A stretch of DNA of 64,000 nt from Corynebacterium matruchotii (lineage in GTDB: Bacteria > Actinomycetota > Actinomycetes > Mycobacteriales > Mycobacteriaceae): NCBI RefSeq assembly GCF_011612265.2, contig NZ_CP050134.2, positions 2,046,001 through 2,110,000 of the forward strand, given 5' to 3'. The notes under the pieces were generated by a model that did no database searches, was not told where the DNA came from, and saw only the letters and a list, made by a program, of their open reading frames with translations. The position numbers were made by a program, and so were the translations under genes. The stretch's first letter is position 1. Every line of letters starts with the position of its first letter. Below are positions 16,968 through 27,830 of this stretch, piece by piece.

Positions 16968-18488
16968 ATGCCACCCAATTCTGCCGTTATCATTGGTGCC
17001 GGGATTGGTGGTTTGGCCACCGCCGGATTGCTGGCTCGGCAAGGCGTGCAGGTCACCGTGATTGAGAAAAATGATGAGGTAGGCGGTCGGGCCGGTAGCC
17101 TGGCGCTGGATGGTTTTCGGTGGGATGTGGGGCCATCCTGGTATCTCATGCCGGAGGCTTTCGACCGGTTCTTCGCGTTAATGGGTACATCGACGGAAGC
17201 TGAATTAAACCTCGTTACTTTAGACCCCGGCTATCGAATGTTTTTCGAAGGCGAAGCCCCCATGGATATCCCCCACGGCGCCACCGAACTTGAACAATTA
17301 TTCGAATCGGTGGAGCCGGGTGCGGGCACGCAGATTCGGGACTATTTGCGCAGCTCTGCCGAAATGTACCAATTGGCACTGCAGCAATATCTGTACACCA
17401 ACTTCACATCACCCCGATCATTATTGTCCCGAAAAATGCTGTCGAGACTACCACTATTAGGGATGTCATTGCGCAGGTTTGTGAACCGCCAGTTTCAGGA
17501 TCATCGACTGCGAAAAATCCTGCAATACCCGGCGGTGTTTTTATCATCGCAGCCGAAACGCATTCCGGCGCTCTACCATCTTATGAGCCATACAGACCTC
17601 ACCCTGGGGGTTCAGTACCCCCTGGGTGGGTTTCAGGAGGTTGTGGCAGCCCTTTACCGATTGGCGGTAGCAGAAGGGGTACAGTTCCGTCTGGGGCAAG
17701 AAGTGACGGAGATTTATGTTGATGACGAGGGTGTGCAGGGGGTGAAAATGGTCAACCGGCAGGGGATCCCCAGTGGCCAACTCGCCAATGTGGTGATTTC
17801 CAACGCCGACATTCAGCACACGGAAATGAAGCTATTACCACCAAAATTCCGCAGCTACAACCAGTCGTATTTTGCCCAGCGGGATCCAGGCATCTCTGCG
17901 GTATTAGTGCTCTTGGGGGTGGATGGTAAGCTCCCAACGCTCGCCCACCATAACCTATTGATGAGCCGTGATTGGGATGCGGACTTCGCTGCGGTGTTCG
18001 ATAACCCAGGAAGCCTGCGGGCATCCAAGTCAATCTACGTTTCAAAGCCTTCGGCATCGGATCAAACGGTTGCGCCCAAAGGGTGCGAAAACCTCTTTGT
18101 GCTCATACCGGTGGCACCAAACACCAGCATTGGCCACGGCAATGCCTACCGGCAGGAAGAATCACCAATTGTGCGAACAATCGCCTCGGCGGCGGTGCGG
18201 CAAATTGGTGAATGGGCGAACATACCGGATCTGGTGGACCGGGTCATTCTTCGACGCACCATTGGCCCACAGGATTTCGAGGAGCGCTACCATTCGTGGC
18301 TGGGTGGGGCGTTAGGGCCAGCCCATACGCTGGGCCAATCGGCTTTTTTCCGCGGCACGAATATTTCCCGCCGGGTCAAGGGGCTACTGTATGTGGGTGG
18401 CACGACGGTACCGGGTGTGGGGGTTCCCATGTGCCTCATCTCTGCGGAAAATGTCCTCACCAGGCTGGGAATGCCCACCACGACATAA
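16968..18488 (+). CDS. crtI: Phytoene desaturase
   Basis: A 506-residue FAD-dependent CrtI-type desaturase. The dinucleotide fold is VIIGAGIGGLATAGLLA (8-24), with the GGRAG turn behind it. The C-terminal carotenoid desaturase signature is GLLYVGGTTVPGVGVPMCLISAENV. It should desaturate phytoene toward neurosporene or lycopene at the membrane. AAAGGAG at 16955-16961 serves the ATG at 16968, immediately after the crtB stop. The end is convergent with the serine hydrolase gene, with family-A repeat A4 in between. Confidence 0.88.
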   Translation: MPPNSAVIIGAGIGGLATAGLLARQGVQVTVIEKNDEVGGRAGSLALDGFRWDVGPSWYLMPEAFDRFFALMGTSTEAELNLVTLDPGYRMFFEGEAPMDIPHGATELEQLFESVEPGAGTQIRDYLRSSAEMYQLALQQYLYTNFTSPRSLLSRKMLSRLPLLGMSLRRFVNRQFQDHRLRKILQYPAVFLSSQPKRIPALYHLMSHTDLTLGVQYPLGGFQEVVAALYRLAVAEGVQFRLGQEVTEIYVDDEGVQGVKMVNRQGIPSGQLANVVISNADIQHTEMKLLPPKFRSYNQSYFAQRDPGISAVLVLLGVDGKLPTLAHHNLLMSRDWDADFAAVFDNPGSLRASKSIYVSKPSASDQTVAPKGCENLFVLIPVAPNTSIGHGNAYRQEESPIVRTIASAAVRQIGEWANIPDLVDRVILRRTIGPQDFEERYHSWLGGALGPAHTLGQSAFFRGTNISRRVKGLLYVGGTTVPGVGVPMCLISAENVLTRLGMPTTT

Positions 18489-18524
18489 TTGGGGCTTTAC
18501 GCCTGTCCCACAGCAACAAACCCC

Positions 18525-18588
18525 AAAGCTCCACTTTGGCCGCGGCTCCCACCAATGCGGCAAGTGTCGGTGGCGAAGTGGAGCTTTC
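18525..18588. repeat. Family-A inverted repeat, copy A4
   Basis: AAAGCTCCACTTT (18525-18537) and AAGTGGAGCTTT (18576-18587), a perfect 12 bp stem with a 38 nt GC-rich centre. It lies in the gap between two convergent genes, the expected place of a bidirectional terminator. Confidence 0.75.
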
Positions 18589-18624
18589 GTAGAGGCATGG
18601 GGCCGCCCAAGGAGCACAAGGACC

Positions 18625-19791
18625 CTATCGGGTCTTCGTCTTCTTGGTAAACCAGCCGGCATACAACAACGTGGCAGACGCAACCAGGCTCACCAACAGA
18701 TTCGGAGCAAAACCCCACACTGTGGCCCACCGGGCCTTCACAATACGAGGCACCGACAAAAGCGCGGTGGGTAACACCACATTCCATATTGTTTTATGGC
18801 GGCAGCGCACCAACGGCAACGCCATAATGGTCAGGTACAGGGCCGACAATAGTCCGTGGCGTCGCAAATAAAGCCCCCGATCAACAGGCGAAGGTTGCCG
18901 GCCGGCAAGAATATTAGTAATCCCCGCTTCTATCCGCAGCCCAGACATGGTATTTCCCACATAATCCTGCATATTCGTCAAAACCACAACGCCGACCCCC
19001 AGCTCGGGAAGCAGCATCATGAAGGAAGAATAACCCTCCAAGGAGCCGGCGTGAAATATTCGATCGCCATCCCGGAACCACCCATCCCGGTAGCCGCCAT
19101 CCGGCACCTCCGGGACACCATTATTCAGATAGTGCTGAAGATAAATCCCCATGTCATGGACGGTAGAAAGCACAAAACCCGCGGATAGATTCCCCCACCG
19201 GGCTTCGTTATTCATCCTATTAGGGAAGAACCGTTCCATCCGCCACGGAACCGGTTTCCCGAAAAACACGGTGTGGCCGGTCAGAAGATCAGTGACCCTG
19301 CCCAGATCCGCGGTGGTATTCCACATCCCCAGGGGTTCGAACACATGCTTACGCATATAGTAGTCGTAGTTTTCCCCCGATACCGCCTGGACTACCAGCC
19401 CCAAAAGATGATAATTAAGGTTAGCGTATTCGAACGCACCCGGGGCGTTGACAATAATATTATCAAGCGTTGCCTGGGTAGCAATCCCACTGGTGTGTGT
19501 TAATAATCGGTCAATCGTCACCCAATCCGGCACATGAAGATTCGCAAGATACTGGGTAACCGGCGCCTGCCGATCTACCCCCAGCTGCTGGATCGCCAAC
19601 GCCGTCATCGACTTCGTGAGCGACCCAATGCCCGTCACCTGATTTGTTGACACCGCATCCCCGAAAGCCCGGGCATAACGCACCGAATCTTTGTCCACCA
19701 CAACCACCTGCATGCCAGGTGCGTGGGTGGCCAGGAACACCTCGGACATATAGGCGTCCAACAACGCAGCAACGGACGTCGACAAGCTCAC
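18625..19791 (-). CDS. Beta-lactamase-fold serine hydrolase with C-terminal membrane helices
   Basis: A 388-residue class C beta-lactamase/PBP4*-like protein. The catalytic triad motifs are present: S57-L-T-K60, Y122-A-N124 and H247-A-G249. After about residue 300 come two or three hydrophobic helices (GLLSALYLTIMALPLV and FAPNLLVSLVASATLLYAGW) ending in KKTKTR, so the domain is tethered to the membrane. No classical signal peptide is visible, leaving the side of the membrane uncertain. Substrates could be peptidoglycan peptides or esters. It starts three bases after the purE stop, so the two are probably co-transcribed. Confidence 0.75.
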   Translation of the reverse strand: MSLSTSVAALLDAYMSEVFLATHAPGMQVVVVDKDSVRYARAFGDAVSTNQVTGIGSLTKSMTALAIQQLGVDRQAPVTQYLANLHVPDWVTIDRLLTHTSGIATQATLDNIIVNAPGAFEYANLNYHLLGLVVQAVSGENYDYYMRKHVFEPLGMWNTTADLGRVTDLLTGHTVFFGKPVPWRMERFFPNRMNNEARWGNLSAGFVLSTVHDMGIYLQHYLNNGVPEVPDGGYRDGWFRDGDRIFHAGSLEGYSSFMMLLPELGVGVVVLTNMQDYVGNTMSGLRIEAGITNILAGRQPSPVDRGLYLRRHGLLSALYLTIMALPLVRCRHKTIWNVVLPTALLSVPRIVKARWATVWGFAPNLLVSLVASATLLYAGWFTKKTKTR

Positions 19792-19793
19792 AG

Positions 19794-20294
19794 CTACTCC
19801 CCTAACAGCAACCGCCGCAACCGGCGGTCTTTCTCCTCCACCTCTAACCGCATCTTCTCCTGGTACTGCGCCATCTGATCCAGCAAGGCCGGATCACCAG
19901 CACCCAAAATCCGCACCGCCAACAAGCCGGCATTCTTCGCGCCACCAATCGACACCGTGGCCACCGGAACCCCGGCCGGCATTTGCACAATCGACAACAA
20001 GGAATCCATACCATCCAGCGTGTCCAATGCGCGCGGAATACCAATCACCGGCAGTGGCGTCGCCGCAGCAACCATTCCCGGCAAATGCGCCGCCCCACCC
20101 GCGCACGCGATAATGCATTTCAGCCCATTACCCTGGGCCGCCCTCGCATACGCCAACATTTTCTCCGGGGTACGATGCGCTGACACCACCCCCACCTCAA
20201 ACGGAATTCCAAACTCCGCCAAAACCTCCACGGTCGGTTCCACTGTTACCCAATCGGAATCCGATCCCATTATCAAACCCACAAGTGCAGTCAT
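19794..20294 (-). CDS. purE: N5-carboxyaminoimidazole ribonucleotide mutase
   Basis: A 166-residue class I Pur[38 protein letters not shown] and PVIGIP are the active-site loops. It converts N5-CAIR, the PurK product, to CAIR in purine synthesis. AAGGGG lies 6 nt before the ATG at 20294, so the 39 extra codons open upstream are not used. The purK frame upstream on the same strand is broken, which affects how PurE can get its substrate. Confidence 0.9.
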   Translation of the reverse strand: MTALVGLIMGSDSDWVTVEPTVEVLAEFGIPFEVGVVSAHRTPEKMLAYARAAQGNGLKCIIACAGGAAHLPGMVAAATPLPVIGIPRALDTLDGMDSLLSIVQMPAGVPVATVSIGGAKNAGLLAVRILGAGDPALLDQMAQYQEKMRLEVEEKDRRLRRLLLGE

Positions 20295-20492
20295 GTAAAC
20301 CCCTTCAATACAACCTTGTCCATCAGCCTCTATTGGAATAATCCCCATATTACCCACAAATGTAGTTCGAGTAACCCAACTGAAATCATCAATCCGCAAT
20401 TCACAGAGCAACTACCCCCACTACCCCCATATCCCCTAACAGGGCCAGGTCACAGCTACCGCGCCATGACCTGAACCCGCAACCACAAAAAC

Positions 20493-21775
20493 CTATTCCG
20501 GCCACACCGCATGGCTAATAAAATGCGCCGCCGCCCGCGCATCCGCCCGCACCTGGGCCGCATCCGCACCAGACATATTCACATGCCCCAACTTACGACC
20601 CGCCCGGTACGTCTTGCCATACAAATGAATTTTCGCCTGCGGGAACCTACGCCACACCTCACGCATCCGCTCCGGCATCGGCATCGCCGGATCCTCCGGT
20701 GCCCCCAACGTGTTCGCCATCACCGTCACCGGGGCCATCAACCCCACATCCCCCAGCTGCCAATCCAACACCGCCCGAATATGCTGCTCAAACTGGTCGG
20801 TCACGCACCCATCCTGAGTCCAATGGCCAGTGTTATGCGGCCGCATGGCCAACTCATTCACCAAAATCACCGGGCGACCAGCCACATCAATGGTTTCAAA
20901 TAATTCAACAGCCAACACCCCCGTCACATTCAGCTCCGTAGCAACCAACACCGCCAACGCCTGAGCCTCCTGCTGCAACTCCGCACTCAACCCGGGGCGG
21001 GAGCAATCGCCTCCTTACAAATCCCATCCACCTGCACTGACTCCACCACCGGCCACGGCTGAGTCGCCCCGCTCGGAGTCCGCGCCACCATGGCAGACAA
21101 TTCCCGCACCAACCGAACCTTCTGTTCGGCCATGAGCAACATCCCCGCATCGAGCAGCCTGGTCACCAATTCCACGCATTCCCCCTCGGACTTTGGAAAC
21201 CACACCCCATGACCGTCATAGCCACCCCGGCGCGCCTTCAAACACACCTCGCCATCAACCTGCCGCCAAAAAGCCTCAATATCAGCCACGCTTTCGATTG
21301 CCACAAATCGAGGTACCGGTGCTCCCAAGGCCGCCAAATGTTGCCGCATAACCAATTTGTCCTGCGCATTCACCAAGGCTGTGGGCTGCGGTTGCACGTT
21401 CACACCTTCGGCAATCAAGGTGGTGAGATGTTCGGTGGGAACATGCTCGTGGTCGAAGGTCATGACATCGGCGCCGGTGACCGTGCGCCGTAAATCATCA
21501 AGGTTGGTGTAGTCGCCAAGGAAAACATCGGAAGTGACTTGCGCAGCGGAAGCATCCCGTGTGCCGGCGAGAAGCCGTAACGATATGCCCAACTCGATGG
21601 CTGCGGTGTGCATCATGCGAGCCAATTGGCCATCACCGATGACCGCAACGATGGGCATGCCGGGGGTATGTGCGGCTGGGTTTCCTGACACATCGTTATG
21701 AGCTGCGGCGGCTTCCTGGGCTGCGACATCGTTTTGGGCGGGATTATTACAGGTGGGGTGGGTGTTATCAGTCAC
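20493..21775 (-). pseudogene. purK: purK, N5-CAIR synthetase, split by a frameshift
   Basis: Two overlapping frames together give a full-length ATP-grasp PurK of about 425 residues. The first (21775 to 20987) covers VIGDGQLARMM, TFDHEHVPTEHL, KARRGGYDGHGVWF and ends EAIAPAPG-stop. The second (20990 to 20493) resumes at once with LSAELQQEAQ and runs through LVNELAMRPHNTGHWTQDG to the natural end. The break, at about 20987-20990, behaves as loss of one base. It is a decayed gene, a sequence error, or two polypeptides joined by a TTGA stop/start overlap; no ribosome binding site supports the last. The start may be the ATG at 21658 rather than 21775. Confidence 0.85.
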
Positions 21776-22059
21776 GCCTTACCACTTTAGGAATCATGGC
21801 AGGAATTGGCCAACATCAGGGTGGGTCGCACTAGTCCACCCGCCTTTCCCATGTTTCCCCCAGGTCACCTGGTCAACGCATGTGTTGCGCATATTGCGAT
21901 CACGGTGCCCCCGACTGAGTTTGGTGTGTTGCAGCGGGTGCGTTGTTGGGGGCACTGGGTCTACGGTGTGACGGCATGGGCGCCCACATTCGGCCTGCCG
22001 CGCGGGCACAAGCGTTATAAGCGTTAGCGGGCCCCGAGCCGTTTATGGAGCAAACAGGC

Positions 22060-22542
22060 TTAAAAGTAGCTGGCCTGTTCTTGGCGCGCCGGGGTGCGGT
22101 CCATTGCCGCCAACATTTCTTCTTGCACTCGTCGGCTGTATGCAACATCTCGAAGCACCACCGGCTGCGGTTGGCCTATGACCGTCAAAATGAGTTCGTT
22201 TCGTTTTCGGTTGACCGCACGGATAAATTTCAGCGGAATGGTGTGGGTAGTGGGTCGGAGGGTGGCGCTATGGATGATGATGCGTTCATCGTTGACCATG
22301 ATGCGTCGGTTGCGTAGCCGAATGGTGGGAAGGACAAACCGCCAAAGGGATAGTGCCGCCCAGATTCCCACCATAAGGTTACGTATGTTGGTGTCTAGGA
22401 ACCATGCCGCTTTGTCGGAGTCCATGTATCCAATGATGATCCAGGTGATGCCGGTAATAATGATGAGTTCCAGCGCGGGGAATAGCATGCTGATATAGGG
22501 GCTGGTGACATCGACTCGGAGTCGTTCTTCGCTAGGCATCAT
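22060..22542 (-). CDS. PH-domain membrane protein
   Basis: A 160-residue protein with two N-terminal transmembrane helices (MLFPALELIIITGITWIIIGY and NLMVGIWAALSLWRFVLP) followed by a bacterial PH-like domain (about 80-140; RRIMVNDERIIIHS...IPLKFIRAVNRKRN). It lies between birA and purK as in related corynebacteria. It is probably a membrane-associated protein of unknown role. ATG 22539 (second codon) is an equally likely start. A 284 bp gap separates it from purK and contains no convincing gene. Confidence 0.72.
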   Translation of the reverse strand: MMPSEERLRVDVTSPYISMLFPALELIIITGITWIIIGYMDSDKAAWFLDTNIRNLMVGIWAALSLWRFVLPTIRLRNRRIMVNDERIIIHSATLRPTTHTIPLKFIRAVNRKRNELILTVIGQPQPVVLRDVAYSRRVQEEMLAAMDRTPARQEQASYF

Positions 22543-22612
22543 AATAATTAAAAGCCTAGTGGATTATGGGGGCAATGTTATCCCCCTGGGGGTCGACCGG
22601 GGTTATTGGTTG

Positions 22613-23398
22613 TTATTGAAGTCGCAGGTGAGTGACGTCGCCGGCGGTGAGTTCGTGCAGGGTGCCTGTTTGGTCTCGGACCTGGAGGCGGCCATCATCT
22701 GCAACACCTTCGGCAGTTCCTAATAGTTCGGTGTCATTGGGGAGGATGACGCGAGCGTTTTGTCCGATGGTGGCGGAGACTGCGCGATAGTCGGGCATGA
22801 GGGCAGGGTCGTTGGTTTCCCATTGGGTGAGGCGGTGGTGAAGGGCGTTCAGGACGCGGACGGCGAGTTCGTTGCGTTCGTAGGGGATGCCTTCGAGGTG
22901 GAGTGAGGTGGCGTGGGGGACGGGGAGTTCCTCTTTGGTGAGTGAGGTGTTGAGTCCGAGTCCGATGACGACTGCAGGTTGGTCGCCGAGGGAGACAGCT
23001 TCGGCGAGGATGCCGCAGAGTTTCCGGCCGTCGATGACCAGGTCGTTGGGCCATTTCAGTTGGATTTGGGGGGTGGCGAGGGCGTCGATGAGTGCGAGAC
23101 CGGTGGCGAGCGGCATGGTGCCGAGGCGGGTGACGGATTCGTGGGGTGGGCGGATAAGGATGGAGAGGGGCATTTGGGAGCGGGGTGGGGCGCTGAAGCT
23201 GCGTCCCATGCGGCCGCGGCCGGCGGTTTGGTGATCGGTGAGGAAGGCGGTCCAGGCAGGGGCGCCGTCATGAGCTGCGGCAACGAGTTCGGTGTTGGTG
23301 GAGCTGACTTCGGGGAAGTATTCGATGCGTTGGTAGGGTCCGTTGGCGATGAGCTGGGTGCGAAGGTAGTCGATATCGAGGGGGTCGCGGTTATCCAT
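22613..23398 (-). CDS. birA: Biotin-[acetyl-CoA carboxylase] ligase
   Basis: A 261-residue biotin protein ligase. The biotinyl-AMP loop is GRGRMGRSF (60-68), with QLKWPNDLVIDGRKLCGIL for catalysis and the C-terminal SH3-like domain (VILPNDTELLGTAEGVADDGRL). There is no N-terminal helix-turn-helix, so it is monofunctional and not a repressor. It biotinylates AccBC (43 kb), whose partners AccD1, AccD2 and AccE follow divergently. Confidence 0.9.
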   Translation of the reverse strand: MDNRDPLDIDYLRTQLIANGPYQRIEYFPEVSSTNTELVAAAHDGAPAWTAFLTDHQTAGRGRMGRSFSAPPRSQMPLSILIRPPHESVTRLGTMPLATGLALIDALATPQIQLKWPNDLVIDGRKLCGILAEAVSLGDQPAVVIGLGLNTSLTKEELPVPHATSLHLEGIPYERNELAVRVLNALHHRLTQWETNDPALMPDYRAVSATIGQNARVILPNDTELLGTAEGVADDGRLQVRDQTGTLHELTAGDVTHLRLQ

Positions 23399-23846
23399 GG
23401 CGACTATGGTACGTTACCCCCGTCTCATTGGCGGGGTGAGTGTACTTGGGGCAGGGGTATGTTTCGGGGTGCTATCTATCCCAGCTTTTGCTTGTCGACG
23501 CCGGTTTGTGCGGGTTAGCCGTGGTCTTAGGCTTTTCGACGTTCAGGTTAACCTTAGTTTTTCTGCGGCTATTCTATGTGGTTTTCATGGTGATTTGTCT
23601 GATTTCCGGACCGAAATACACATTTCAGTGTGGTTTTGTTTTTGATTAGTCATGATTATAGGCTTTTTCGGACACCACAGACAGGGGCACCTATGCGGCA
23701 ACTGAATTCAAAGTGTGAACTAAATTACTTTTAGCCACCGAAACAGGCACTATGCAGCGACTTTAAATCAAAAACATGATGAAATCCTCAACTTTTTTGC
23801 CTTAGCCCCTAGAAACTATAAAAATCCTCATCTAGAATCCCAAAAC
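23399..23846. other. Divergent gap birA/accD1
   Basis: No gene supported. It should hold promoters for birA and accD1. A partial DtxR-like match lies at 23543-23561 (12 of 19 by eye, core AGGTTAACCT). A short open frame at 23440-23649 has no recognisable product. Confidence 0.45.
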
Positions 23847-25487
23847 ATGACTATTTCCTCACCTTTGATTGATGTTGCTTCCCTACCGGATGTCAGCACT
23901 ACTGCTGGCAAGATTGCTGATCTTAAGGCTCGTCGTATTGATGCAGCTTCTCCTGTTGGTAGGGCAGCCCAGAAAAAGGTACGCGACAATGGTCGCCTCA
24001 CCGCGCGTGATCGCCTGGATTATCTACTTGACCCGCATTCCTTTGTGGAAATTGACCAATTAGCCCGTCACCGTACTTATGATTTCGGTATGCGCAGCAA
24101 GCGACCTGCTACGGATGGCATTATCACCGGTTGGGGCACGATTGATGGTCGGGAAGTGTGCGTGTTCTCCCAAGATGGCACCGTATTTGGCGGCGCCCTG
24201 GGTGAGGTTTATGGCGAAAAAATGTGCAAGCTCATGGAGCTAGCTGTTACCACCGGCCGTCCGCTCATTGGCCTGTATGAAGGGGCCGGTGCCCGTATCC
24301 AAGATGGTGCCGTTTCCTTAGATTTGATTGCCCAAACGTTCTACCACAACATTAATGCTTCTGGCGTGGTCCCCCAGATTTCGGTGATTATGGGTTCATG
24401 CGCCGGCGGCAATGCTTATTCCCCCGCCTTGACCGACTTCGTGGTCATGGTGGATAAGACCTCCAAGATGTTTGTGACCGGCCCGGATGTGATTAAGACC
24501 GTCACCAGCGAGGATATTTCGCAAGAGGAATTGGGTGGCGCTAGCGTACATATGCGCCAGGCTGGCAACTCCCACTACACGGCTTCTTCCGATGAGGATG
24601 CCTTGGACTTCGTGGTCGACCTGGTGAGTTACCTGCCGTCTAATAACCGGGAGTTCGCCCCCACTAGCGATTTCGAGCCGGAGGAGGGTTCTTTAGAGGA
24701 AAACATGAATCCGGATGATCTGCGGCTGGATTCCATCATCCCGGACTCCCCCACCGTTCCTTACGATGTGCGCGAGGTCATTGAATCCATCACCGATGAT
24801 GGCGAATACCTGGAGATCCAGGCCGATCGTGCCGAAAACGTTGTGGTGGCTTTCGGCCGGGTCGAAGGGCAATCCGTGGGGTTTGTTGCTAACCAACCCA
24901 CCTGCCTGGCTGGCTGCCTCGATATTGATGCTTCGGAAAAGGCAGCCCGGTTCATCCGTACCTGCGACTCTTTCAACATTCCCATCGTAATGCTGGTTGA
25001 CGTACCAGGTTTCCTGCCCGGCTCCGGCCAGGAACACAACGGTATTCTGCGGCGCGGGGCTAAGCTGCTCTACGCCTATGGTGAGGCTACCGTCCCGAAG
25101 ATCACCGTCACCATGCGCAAGGCCTACGGCGGGGCTTATTGCGTGATGGGTTCCAAGGGCCTGGGCGCCGATGTGAATCTGGCTTGGCCCACCGCCCAGA
25201 TCGCGGTGATGGGTGCCGCTGGCGCAGTCGGGTTCCTGCACCGTCGGGATTTGAAGGCCGCTAAGGAGAAGGGGCTGGATGATTCCGAGCTGCAAGAACT
25301 GCAGAAGCTGTTCGAGAAGGAATACGAGGATCATATGTTGAATCCGTATTTGGCTGCTGAGCGTGGGCTGATTGACGCGGTCATTCTGCCTTCGGAAACT
25401 CGCGGCCAGATTTCCCGAAATCTGCGGCTGCTGCGGAATAAGCATGTGAATCGGCCGGCCCGGAAGCACGGCAATATTCCGCTCTAA
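23847..25487 (+). CDS. accD1: Acyl-CoA carboxylase carboxyltransferase subunit AccD1
   Basis: A 546-residue carboxyltransferase (DtsR1 type). It begins [15 protein letters not shown], closely resembling C. glutamicum DtsR1. It contains the two crotonase-like halves with [12 protein letters not shown] and [21 protein letters not shown] in the first and [32 protein letters not shown] in the second. With AccBC and AccE it forms acetyl-CoA carboxylase, making malonyl-CoA for fatty acid synthesis. It neighbours birA divergently as in C. glutamicum. Transcription is probably separate from accD2, 670 bp downstream. Confidence 0.9.
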   Translation: MTISSPLIDVASLPDVSTTAGKIADLKARRIDAASPVGRAAQKKVRDNGRLTARDRLDYLLDPHSFVEIDQLARHRTYDFGMRSKRPATDGIITGWGTIDGREVCVFSQDGTVFGGALGEVYGEKMCKLMELAVTTGRPLIGLYEGAGARIQDGAVSLDLIAQTFYHNINASGVVPQISVIMGSCAGGNAYSPALTDFVVMVDKTSKMFVTGPDVIKTVTSEDISQEELGGASVHMRQAGNSHYTASSDEDALDFVVDLVSYLPSNNREFAPTSDFEPEEGSLEENMNPDDLRLDSIIPDSPTVPYDVREVIESITDDGEYLEIQADRAENVVVAFGRVEGQSVGFVANQPTCLAGCLDIDASEKAARFIRTCDSFNIPIVMLVDVPGFLPGSGQEHNGILRRGAKLLYAYGEATVPKITVTMRKAYGGAYCVMGSKGLGADVNLAWPTAQIAVMGAAGAVGFLHRRDLKAAKEKGLDDSELQELQKLFEKEYEDHMLNPYLAAERGLIDAVILPSETRGQISRNLRLLRNKHVNRPARKHGNIPL

Positions 25488-26157
25488 ATCAGTACTTCAC
25501 GACATTGATGGTGGTCCCAATAATCATCTGGGACGGCTGCCAGCTCCGCGACAGGCAAAATGCTGGCCACTGCCACCATCATAAATAACTCAAAATCGAA
25601 TAGGATTTCGAGACTCGAAAACCTACCAGCTGCCGCAATCGTCTTCGTATTGTGGGTGCATCGCATGCCTTCTCAAGGGGATTGTCAACCCCCTTGCCTC
25701 CTTAATAACTGCGACTCATGCGAATGCAGAAACCACTGATCCGCAAGGCTGATGGTGATGGGGCTGGTAGGTTTTCTTGGCGTTTCTTACCCCCGTTATC
25801 CCCTTTTACACCCCACATACTTTCATATGCCCCCATTACCCTCCTTATGGTTGAACACATTCGAATGCGTCCCGATAGGTACACCTCAATAGGTGCGCCC
25901 CATCGGGGATACCCGCATAGGGGCGCCCGAAAAACAACCGCGAACAGGGGTACCCACCGGGGGTACCCAAAGGCGTCAAACATACCGGGTGTAATTTGCC
26001 CACCCCCACAGTTCGTCAATCCACCACAAGGATAATCGCTGCTCAACCGGCATCACCCCAAGGCGCCTACCCCCGATTGGTGGTTTTTCAGGACGATAAG
26101 TCACAAAATTTTCGAACACTTCACAATTTTTGAGGCTTACCCCTACACTGTGAAGTT
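25488..26157. other. Intergenic region accD1-accD2
   Basis: Large 670 bp gap without a convincing gene. CAAGGGG (25675-25681) and CCCCTTG (25691-25697) form a small hairpin. GCGCCCC (25895-25901) pairs with GGGGCGC (25920-25926). GGGGTACCC is repeated in tandem at about 25939 and 25952. These may be parts of a structured leader or promoter region of accD2. Confidence 0.45.
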
Positions 26158-27798
26158 ATGACAGCCGCAACAATCTCACAGCCAGGCACCACAGGTGCCG
26201 CAGCACCAGATTTAACCACCACTGCCGGAAAGCTCGCTGATCTGCGGGCCCGCATTGCCGAAACCCATACTCCCATGGGACAGGCATCCGTAGACCGAGT
26301 CCATGACGCAGGAAAGAAAACCGCCCGGGAACGCATCGAATATTTGCTCGATGATGGTTCCTTTGTAGAAGTCGACGCCCTGGCTCGCCACCGATCCAAG
26401 AATTTCGGCCTGGACGCCAAGCGTCCCATTACCGACGGTGTGGTTACCGGCTACGGCACCATTGATGGTCGTAAAGTGTGCGTCTTTTCGCAAGACGGGG
26501 CCATTTTCGGTGGGGCGCTCGGTGAGGTTTACGGCGAAAAAATCGTCAAGATCATGGACTTGGCCATTAAAACTGGCGTGCCGCTCATTGGTATTAACGA
26601 AGGCGCCGGCGCCCGCATCCAAGAGGGTGTGGTCTCGCTGGGCCTCTATGCCCAAATTTTCTACCGCAATACCTTGGCGTCGGGTGTGATCCCCCAGATT
26701 TCCCTCATCATGGGCGCCTGCGCCGGCGGTCACGTGTATTCCCCCGCCCTGACCGACTTCATCATCATGGTCGATAAGACTTCAAAGATGTTTATCACCG
26801 GACCTGATGTTATTAAGACCGTGACCGGTGAAATTGTTACCCAGGAGGAATTGGGTGGCGCGCACACACATATGGGCACCTCGGGCACCTCCCACTATAC
26901 GGCATCTGACGATGCCGATGCGCTCGACTGGGTGCGGGATTTGGTGGGCTACCTGCCGGCAAATAACCGTGCCGAGGCGCCACGTGAGCCCGCTGACATT
27001 ATGGTGGGATCGGTTCAGGAAAACATCACCGATTCTGATCTGGAACTTGATACTATTATTCCTGATTCGCCCAACCAGCCATACGACATGAAAGATATCA
27101 TCACCCACGTGGTTGATGATGGCGACTTCTTCGAAATCCAAGAAGGCTACGCCGGCAATATCATCATTGGCTTTGGCCGGGTCGAAGGCCGATCCGTGGG
27201 CGTGGTGGCCAACCAACCCACCGAATTTGCTGGCTGTCTGGATATTCGAGCGGCAGAGAAAGCCGCACGATTTATCCGCACCTGTGATGCCTTCAACATT
27301 CCCATCATCGAGTTTGTCGATGTGCCCGGCTTCCTCCCCGGCACCAGCGAGGAATACAACGGCATCATTCGCCGTGGGGCGAAACTGCTGTATGCTTACT
27401 CGGAAGCCACCGTCGGCAAGATTACTGTTATTACCCGTAAGTCCTACGGTGGCGCTTATTGCGTGATGGGGTCCAAGGACATGGGCGCCGACCTGGTGTT
27501 CGCCTGGCCTACCGCCCAAATTGCGGTGATGGGTGCCGCCGGCGCCGTGGGATTTATTTACCGGAAGGAAATCAAAGCCGCCGCCGACCGGGGCGAGGAT
27601 GTGGTGGCCGTCGCTAAGAAATACGAGCAGGAATACGAAACAACACTGGTCAACCCCTATATGGCTGCGGAACGCGGTTTCGTAGATGCGGTTATCCCAC
27701 CGTCAGAAACCCGTGGTCAAATCATCGAGGGGTTGCGACTACTCGATCGTAAGGTAGTGAATATGCCGGCCAAGAAGCACGGTAATATTCCGCTATAA
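26158..27798 (+). CDS. accD2: Acyl-CoA carboxylase carboxyltransferase subunit AccD2
   Basis: A 546-residue paralogue of AccD1 (DtsR2 type). Conserved loops include [33 protein letters not shown] and [32 protein letters not shown]. In C. glutamicum AccD2 works with AccD3 and AccBC in the acyl-CoA carboxylase that supplies the carboxylated unit for mycolic acid condensation. accE follows 32 bp downstream, indicating co-transcription. It lies in tandem with accD1, as in other corynebacteria. Confidence 0.9.
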   Translation: MTAATISQPGTTGAAAPDLTTTAGKLADLRARIAETHTPMGQASVDRVHDAGKKTARERIEYLLDDGSFVEVDALARHRSKNFGLDAKRPITDGVVTGYGTIDGRKVCVFSQDGAIFGGALGEVYGEKIVKIMDLAIKTGVPLIGINEGAGARIQEGVVSLGLYAQIFYRNTLASGVIPQISLIMGACAGGHVYSPALTDFIIMVDKTSKMFITGPDVIKTVTGEIVTQEELGGAHTHMGTSGTSHYTASDDADALDWVRDLVGYLPANNRAEAPREPADIMVGSVQENITDSDLELDTIIPDSPNQPYDMKDIITHVVDDGDFFEIQEGYAGNIIIGFGRVEGRSVGVVANQPTEFAGCLDIRAAEKAARFIRTCDAFNIPIIEFVDVPGFLPGTSEEYNGIIRRGAKLLYAYSEATVGKITVITRKSYGGAYCVMGSKDMGADLVFAWPTAQIAVMGAAGAVGFIYRKEIKAAADRGEDVVAVAKKYEQEYETTLVNPYMAAERGFVDAVIPPSETRGQIIEGLRLLDRKVVNMPAKKHGNIPL

Positions 27799-27830
27799 CT
27801 AACTAGCTTTTCGACGTGAGGAAATTCCCA

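Noticed and set aside
21806..22027. 73-codon plus-strand frame between purK and the PH-domain gene
   Set aside because: Codon third positions look GC-rich by eye, but there is no ribosome binding site and no family match. It could be tested by conservation.
23543..23561. DtxR-like site upstream of accD1
   Set aside because: Only about 12 of 19 positions match and the half-site spacing is poor; kept only as a remark.
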